Below are positions 57,783 to 64,000 of a DNA stretch of 64,000 nucleotides, one piece after another. The DNA is from Pilatotrama ljubarskyi (Eukaryota > Basidiomycota > Agaricomycetes > Polyporales > Polyporaceae), in assembly GCA_022385805.1 (NCBI GenBank), contig MU277690.1, positions 1 to 64,000 of the forward strand, read 5' to 3'. The notes beneath the pieces are model-generated. The model had not been told where the DNA came from. It did no database searches and saw only the letters and a list, made by a program, of their open reading frames with translations. The position numbers were made by a program, and so were the translations under genes. How positions within the stretch are numbered: position 1 is the first letter of the stretch; every line of letters starts with the position of its first letter.

Positions 57783-59902
57783 ATGCCGTGGGCAGCGACA
57801 CTCTCAGCTCGAAACTGCTCTGCGCTATATCAGTTTGATAGCTCCCTCACTCCCTTTCCCTCCAACCACCATCTCCTCGACGCCCCGTCGCTCGCTATGC
57901 AGGCCGTCGCGCACCAGATGGCCCCGCAAATGCTCCCCCAATACTCACACCAGTCTCATCGCCTACCACCACCGCCCCCCAACAACGTCGGCTCTATGCC
58001 CACTCCCCCCGTCACAGCCCGGAAACGCAAGCGACAGCAGTTTACGGTCACCTACAGCGAGGTCCAGGAAGTCGACAGCTCGGGCAAGGTGCGCGAAGTG
58101 ATCGTCATCGACGACACTCCTCCGCCTTCCACCGTCTCCCCCGCGACGACGCACACGGCCATGTACTCTGCCTCCTACCAACCACCAGTCTACTCCGCAC
58201 CTATCCGCACGAGAGCGAGGGCTGCAGCCGAAGCACAAGCACTATCCGCCAGCACATCTTCCACAGCTGCTCTGACAGCCCCCGCCCCGAAGAAGCGCAA
58301 GAGAGACGCTGCGGATGATGTTGGCACGGTCTCCAAGAAGGCCGTCACCAATGGCCAGCTCCCGAACGCCGTCGCCTCGTCGAAGACCTATCCCAGCGGC
58401 AGCGGCACCCTTGCTGACGATGTGAGTGTCTCTGTACCGTATGGTCAGCCTTGGGCATGGCTGATCTATCCGTCAATTAGCAGGCGTCAAAGGCTCCGGT
58501 GCCATGCGACGACAAAGAGGGACACTACATCATCGTGCCCGATGACATGATATACCGGCGCTGTGAGTTTCTATGCATCTGGAGTCCTGCAATCGAGCTA
58601 ACGAATCACGCCTATAGACCGGACTGTCCGTCTACTGGGCCAGGGGACGTTTGGCAAGGTCGTGGAGGCCATCGATACCGAGACCAACAAGCGGGTTGCA
58701 ATCAAGATAATCCGCGCAGTTCCCAAGTACCGAGACGCAAGCAAGATAGAGGTGCGGGTTCTGCAGAAGCTCAAAGAGCGGGATCCCCTCAACCGACAGT
58801 ACGTACGCGTCCATAACATGCCGTCGCAGCTCGCTTATGCCCGTCACAGCAAATGCATCCACCTCCTCACATGGTTTGACCATCGCAATCACATATGTCT
58901 GGTATCCGAGTTGCTGGGCATGTGTGTGTACGATTTCTTGAAGGAGAACGACTTCGCCCCTTTCCCTCGCCAACACATACAGTCCTTCGCAAGGCAACTT
59001 CTCGGAAGTGTAGCATGTAAGTTAATTTGCCAGGTCAGGTTCGACGATGCGCTGACTTCCCTTCTCAAGTCCTCCACGAACTCCATCTGATTCACACGGA
59101 TTTGAAGCCGGAGAATATCTTATTGGTAAACAATGACTATCGAGTGGTACAGGTTGCCACATCATCGAAGGTACTACACTTCAGTGCTACATGGACCGCA
59201 TACCGTACTCACTAGATCCCTCCACCTAGCGTGGCGCTCCTACTAGGACGAAGCGGATACTTCACTCTACGGACATTCGTCTGATCGACTTCGGGTCTGC
59301 CACCTTTGAAGACGAGTACCACTCTAGTGTCGTGTCAACGCGACACTATCGCGCACCCGAGATCATCCTTGGTACGTCCTCCCACTCGGTGACGCCTCTT
59401 TCGGTGCTCATGCCGTGCCAATGACAGGCCTCGGCTGGTCATACCCCTGCGACGCCTTCTCCCTCGGCTGTATCCTCGTTGAGTTCTACACAGGTGTCGC
59501 GCTCTTCCAGACGCACGACAACCTCGAGCATCTCGCCATGATGGAGCAAGTCATGGGCAAGATGCCCGAACGTTTCGCCCGATCTGGTGCCCGCGCGAAG
59601 CCAGAGTACTTCAAGGAGGGCAGCAAGCTCGACTGGCCGAAGCCGAAGGCCACCAAGCAGAGCAAGAAGGAAGTTCGGGCTTGCCGGAGCCTGCAGGTTC
59701 GTATCCACACCCTTCGCACGTCTACGAGTAGCATTGACAGCCGTCGCCTCTCCAGGAGATCATCCCTGCCACCGATACTATCAACCGGCAATTCCTGGAC
59801 CTCGTCAAGAAGCTTCTCACTTTCGACCCCGCGCAGAGGATCACCGTCAAGGAGGCCCTCAACCATCCCTATTTCCAGCTGCAGATCCCTGACGAATCCT
59901 GA
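57783..59902 (+). CDS. LAMMER/CLK-type dual-specificity protein kinase
   Basis: CLK kinases phosphorylate SR splicing factors. The N-terminal ~220 residues are Pro/Ala/Ser-rich with basic KKRKRD and ARKRKRQQ nuclear signals. The kinase follows: [18 protein letters not shown] (P-loop), VAIKII (ATP Lys), [21 protein letters not shown] (catalytic loop), [18 protein letters not shown] (DFG), [20 protein letters not shown] (activation segment and P+1) and the family hallmark [11 protein letters not shown]. It ends [18 protein letters not shown] and QIPDES at 59902. Short GT-AG introns split the kinase domain. The start at 57783 is the upstream-most [14 protein letters not shown] at 57897 is an alternative. 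All catalytic residues are present. Confidence 0.92.
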
Positions 59903-61487
59903 ACGATCCTTATTCCTCGCTCTGGTTTCTCCCTCGGTCCATCAAGGGTGTCGGTGTCGGTACGATATGGACAGGTCTCCCGCTGCCGTTGTATACTTCC
60001 CATCCGTCTACATACAGTATCGCTGTCGCCGTCGCATGGTCGCTATTCGGTCCGCTACTACTTTGAAGCTTGTCGCCATCGTCTCCTGGAGGTATTTTAC
60101 CCGTGTACAACATGCATTAGTGCGCAACTACCCTCTCCCTTCGTCCTACTCTTCTCCCCCTCTATCGGCATTGCAATTGACCGGTCTCGGTACCACCACT
60201 CCCTTCGTTCTGCCCTCCTCTAATCGGCTTGCCGACGTTGACCGCGACACCCTCCACCGCCCCACTGCTCTTCGTCTCCTCCCTTGTTGCCCTATCTTGT
60301 ATCTATGGCTCGGTCCCTGTCTCTTGTTTCGTCAACTAAGTATATACATAGATGCAGCAGCCCTTGGTTCGCGCAGCGTTGACGGCAGCTCTCCCGAGGC
60401 AGCTCCTGGCGCGCGGGATGCCCGGCGGGAGAAGTGCCCTAACCCAGGCTTGGTCCGTGCGCGAGCACTTCCGCGCGCAGGGCTTACGTTGAGGGTCAGA
60501 ACGGCGGCCCCGGAAGCGATCCGTGCGTCCGTCCCAGTCGACGGCCTTCCCCGCAGTCCAGATCTGCAGGCACTCGGATTCGGAAGCACAAGCAGCGCTC
60601 GAACTCAGCGCCCATGGCCAGCTGCAGTCAGCCAGGTGCGTCCGTTGTCCGCTCACTGACGTATCCGCTGTTATCTCCTCTCGCGCAAGCGCACTAGAGG
60701 ATATTTGTCTCAGGATGTTCTCCACGTACGGATGCGTCTGCCACCCACATAGACTCGGCTCGACTGCGCCGGCCTCGGGCTGAACGAAGAGCTGAGCCTC
60801 AGCAAGTTACCGCAGCCTCGGGGCTGTCGTCCCAAAGGCCCCGGCGAAGCCCTGATGGACGCATCATTCGCACCCTCGTCTCCGGAAGAACGCTGGCCTT
60901 GTGACCTCCCCGTCCTGCGGTGCATGAGAAAGCGCGCCATGGGCACAGACCATGGGCCAGAGCTCGGCCGAGTCTGCATATGCATGGGGCCGTGCGCGAA
61001 CTGCGTACTGTGCGGGAGCGCTTGAGATGGAGGATCCCTTGCTGATTTGGGTCCTCCGTAATGCCAGCAAACTATGTGGATGGGAGCGGCTCTCGCGCCT
61101 GGCTTGTGCAGCCGTCTCTGGCCGTCTGCAGACTCCTCGGGAAGAGAGCGAGCCGTACTGCGCAGGCTGCTGAAATATCTCAATCGCGCGAAGGTGGCGA
61201 CCACAGCTATCGGAACATCAACTCCTGTCTCGCTCGGTGACAAGCCGTCTCGGGGTATCCCACAGATGCTGATGCTGCATTCCATCCTCGATGGCTCCGT
61301 GTCGCGATGTCGCCCTCATCATGGATAGTCTCAGCAGTCATGTTGCAGTGCATGCAGTGCGTCTCTCGATAACCCATACAAGACGCAGTGCTAGAGGTGA
61401 AGCCAGTCCGACAGCAGGCAAAGTCCGAGCAGGTGTGGTAGGTACTAGGTAGCACAGCAGCAAAGGTCCGTGAGCGCGAGCTCAAGC
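59903..61487. other. 1.6-kb convergent intergenic region
   Basis: Between the 3' ends of the kinase and aspartic protease genes. Frames on both strands are Arg/Ser/Ala-rich with no motif, domain or splice pattern. The length is unusual for a convergent pair in this compact window; a decayed gene or noncoding RNA cannot be excluded. Confidence 0.5.
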
Positions 61488-63390
61488 CTAGACGAGCTTC
61501 GCGAGGGAGATCTGGTTCTTCGTCACGTCGGTGGAGAAGTACGCGTTCTTCAAGAACACGTCGCCGACCTGCGCAAGTGCACCGCCTCGTTAGCTCAACA
61601 GCACGCGACGTACGACAACCAGAAAACACGTACGAGCCAGGTGGTGTCGCCGTCGATCTGACCGGCCGAGATCCCAGAAATGCAGTTCTCGCCGGTGTTG
61701 TCGGCCTGGGCGAAGATGAGGTCGCGCGTGTCGATCGCGAACTCCTGGCCGCTGAACGTGAGCGCGACACTCGCGTTCGTGTTGCACGGGATCGTGAAGC
61801 CGCCCTGGCCGTCCGACTGCGCACCGGGGATCGCGGCGTGCACCGCGGCGGCGTCCGCGTCGGGCGCGACGATGAGCGTGGTGCCGGTGTCGAGGATCGC
61901 GGTGCGGCCCTGGAGGCCGACGTCCTGGCCGTCGACGCTGACGCCGTCCATCGCGCCCTCCCAGAAGCCGTTGTCCGCGGCGTTGTCGAAGGTGACGAGG
62001 GTGCTCGGGTCGAACTTCGTCTCGTCGAGCGCGCCGAACGTGATCTCGCCGTCGTTCTTGTTGTCTGCGAGGCGGGAGATCTTGTAGGACGTGATCGCGT
62101 CGTCAATCAGGCCAGCCTTGGCGAGAGCCTCGACGGGTGTGGGCACGCCTTGCTGAGAGAGCGTCTAGGGCGTATCGCGATCAGCGCAGGTTCACACAGG
62201 GACGAGGGAGAAGCACGCACCGACTGCGCAAGACCCATGAGGCCGTCGAAGGGCACGCTGTCGTCGGAGAAGTCCTGGGTCTCAGCGGTGGCAACACCGA
62301 ACGTGTGGCCGTCGAGCGCGAGACCAGCGACGTTGATGTTGTCCTGGATGATATCGCCCGCGACCGCTCCGGTACCGTAGGTAACCTGGAATTGCTGCCC
62401 GAGGTCCTTGAAGGTGGAGGAGCTCTGCGTGCCGAGGAATTGGTGGTTGCCCTGGAGATGAGAGAGAAGAGTGGAGTGAGCCCAAGCCCCAAGCTCGGCT
62501 ACGCTCGTTCAATCAGGCAAGTACGTACGCAGCCTCCGCCCGCCTCCGACTGGCAGCCCTCTGCGCCGACCCACAAGTCCGCAGAGCCGGAGTCCATGAG
62601 GATGTGGAAGTCCCTGGGCGGCGTTCCCATCTGGATCGTCGCGATGTACCCGACGTCCTTCGCTCTGGAAAGTGGAGCGCGTCAGAACCTCGCAACCGCG
62701 AATAACAGACAACGATGGGAGCTCACTCAATGTCAAGGCCAAGCGAGTTGTCCGCAGTGGGCGCGTTCGCAGGAGTGAGACCGTTAGCGGCGGCGGTGGA
62801 GTTGCTCGCGCTGCCAGCGTCGTCAGTACCGTCGTCCGCACCATCATCGGCGGTGTCGTCGGCATCATCGCCCCCGGCCGCGGCCTGCTGCTGCTTGTGC
62901 TTCTGGCCCTTGCCAACCTTTGCAGCTGCCACGTTCTTGGTGCCCTTCACGCCCTTAGAGAGCGCGGTGAACCCGTCCTCGACTGCCTCCGCAATGGTCT
63001 TGGGCTTAGCACCCTTGCGGTTGTAGCGCTTCGACTGGAACTTGGGTCTGCCGCCAGCAGGGATGAACATCCGCTTGGCGATTTTCTCCTCCATGTCACG
63101 CTTGCTGGGGGCCTCGCGGCCCTTCATGCGCGCATAGCGCTTCACGCTACGGTTGATGTGCTGCTGCAGAAGCTGTTGCAGTGGCGTTAGCGTTTTGGAT
63201 AGCATCCCAAAAAGCTGATTGCTCATACAATCTGCGGGTGGACGTCTGCCCTGGGCTGGTGCAGCCGGGTCAAAGGAAGGGTGACCGAGCGACCGCGCTT
63301 TGCGGGTGCGGCCTCTGCGCCATTGCCCGTGGCGGAGAGGACGAAAAGGACGCTTGCGAGCAGGGTGGTGAAGGAGAGAGCGAGCTGCAT
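61488..63390 (-). CDS. Secreted pepsin-like aspartic protease (A1 family)
   Basis: The start at 63390 opens a signal peptide (MQLALSFTTLLASVLFVLSA) followed by a basic propeptide (SVKRYARMKGREAPSKRD, KRMFIPAGGRPKFQSKRY) and an acidic Asp-rich linker. The mature enzyme begins near GLDIE-AKDVGYIATIQMGTPPR. First catalytic site: DFHILMDSGSADLWVG, so DSGS rather than the commoner DTGS. Flap: QVTYGTGAVAGDIIQD. Second site: AILDTGTTLIVAP. It continues NCISGISAGQIDGDTTW and ends with GDVFLKNAYFSTD and ISLAKLV at 61488. The first intron joins PQI to QHINRS in phase with a GCTAACG branch site. It resembles polyporopepsins of wood-decay fungi (inference). The acidic spacer is longer than usual. A TATA box lies upstream. 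Confidence 0.92.
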
Positions 63391-64000
63391 GGTGGACCGG
63401 CCTGCGCTGTAACCAGACAGAAGAAACTAGGAAAGGAGGGAAAGGACAAGGACCCGGCCTTGTAAAGTGAGCGGAAGGAGAGGGGAATGGCGTGCGGGGA
63501 AGACGGGCGAGGGTGTTATATACGAGGGCATCTTTGTTGACAACGAGGCACTCGTGAAGCTGTACAAAACGGTTCTCCCGTCCCTGCTGGGCGCTGCGGG
63601 CGAGCGTTCCTTGGTGCGAGCAAATCCGGTGGCCCCGCGTGCGTATCCAGACCGCCTACAGTGGAGCATCTCTTGCTTCGATCGCCTACTTTAGTATTGC
63701 TTCGCGCCGTCGTTCCAGCGCGAGCCTCGTCTGCGAAGTACAGCGACTCGCACAGCCCACTCTGCGTCCCCTCTTCATCTAATGTAGCAAATTACCGACT
63801 CTTCTGTAGCATATCCTGCAGGAGAGCTCCAGAACACGCTGATCGGGCCCACCTCCGCAGCACCCCCGCAGCAGCGGTACAAAATCGTCCTGCCCCGGAA
63901 AACGGGGGACCGACTGCCCGATCACTGACGTTTGTTCTCCCTTGGCAACGGCTTAGGCACCTCGGCGACGACGACGACGACGACATGATCCATCCACGCA
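63391..64000. other. Upstream region of the aspartic protease and window end
   Basis: Contains the protease promoter and leader. No gene is supported up to the window end. A short (GAC) repeat of about six to seven units lies near 63964-63985. Confidence 0.5.
63516..63522 (-). promoter_or_regulatory. TATA box of the aspartic protease gene
   Basis: TATATAA on the minus strand, about 130 nt before the ATG at 63390. Confidence 0.55.

Noticed and set aside
61577..62380. 267-codon plus-strand frame
   Set aside because: Antisense to the aspartic protease, whose catalytic motifs define the real strand.

Overview
The window is nuclear DNA from a filamentous basidiomycete, most likely an Agaricomycete and possibly of the Polyporales (inference). 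Genes are dense, lie on both strands, and are cut by many short introns of about 37-80 nt with GT..AG ends. The gene set fits: fungal urease, thaumatin-like protein, secreted flavin oxidases, a multi-TM membrane protein family typical of mushrooms, and a hypervirulence-associated TUDOR-domain protein. I found no sign of a virus, bacterial insert, CRISPR array or complete transposon. All gene models were spliced by eye; start codons and small exons are the least certain parts.

Layout. 1-2083 has no supportable gene. 2084-5300 holds an intact multi-TM protein gene and a decayed relative, both on the minus strand. 5366-9292 is VPS39, a vacuolar HOPS tethering subunit, with 16 exons. 9749-11186 is a membrane-anchored alpha/beta hydrolase that looks frame-shifted. 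11305-13632 holds the TUDOR-domain protein, an intron-bearing tRNA-Ser(GCT) and a long TOM13/Mim1 protein. 13818-15954 is a DENND6-type Rab GEF. 16701-18567 is an unrecognised acidic protein. 18991-21297 is a cytochrome b5-acyl-CoA dehydrogenase fusion. 22067-23616 is a CPSF6-like RNA-binding protein and 24153-25630 an SPT2 histone chaperone.

The accessory-looking part is 26567-33677: a dead flavin oxidase copy, an intact secreted copy of the same family, and an MFS transporter. Then come an unrecognised protein (34691-35713), a thaumatin-like protein (35945-37207), urease (38714-42235), another unrecognised protein (43392-44075), a thioredoxin-like protein (45908-47270), an intron-bearing tRNA-Ala(TGC), a DUF1295 reductase-like membrane protein, a GFA/CENP-V zinc protein with a mitochondrial-type N terminus, a polyglutamine zinc-binding protein, a MOZ-type MYST acetyltransferase, a LAMMER kinase and a secreted aspartic protease.

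The genes do not form one pathway. Housekeeping functions (vesicle tethering and Rab activation, mitochondrial import, chromatin, mRNA 3' processing, splicing kinase) alternate with secreted or nutritional ones (oxidase, thaumatin, protease, urease). No clearly new multi-gene system is evident. The most unusual signals are in gene structure: a 10-nt exon carrying one active-site cysteine of the thioredoxin-like protein, a 7-nt exon in the thaumatin gene, and several GC-AG introns, two of them in one gene.
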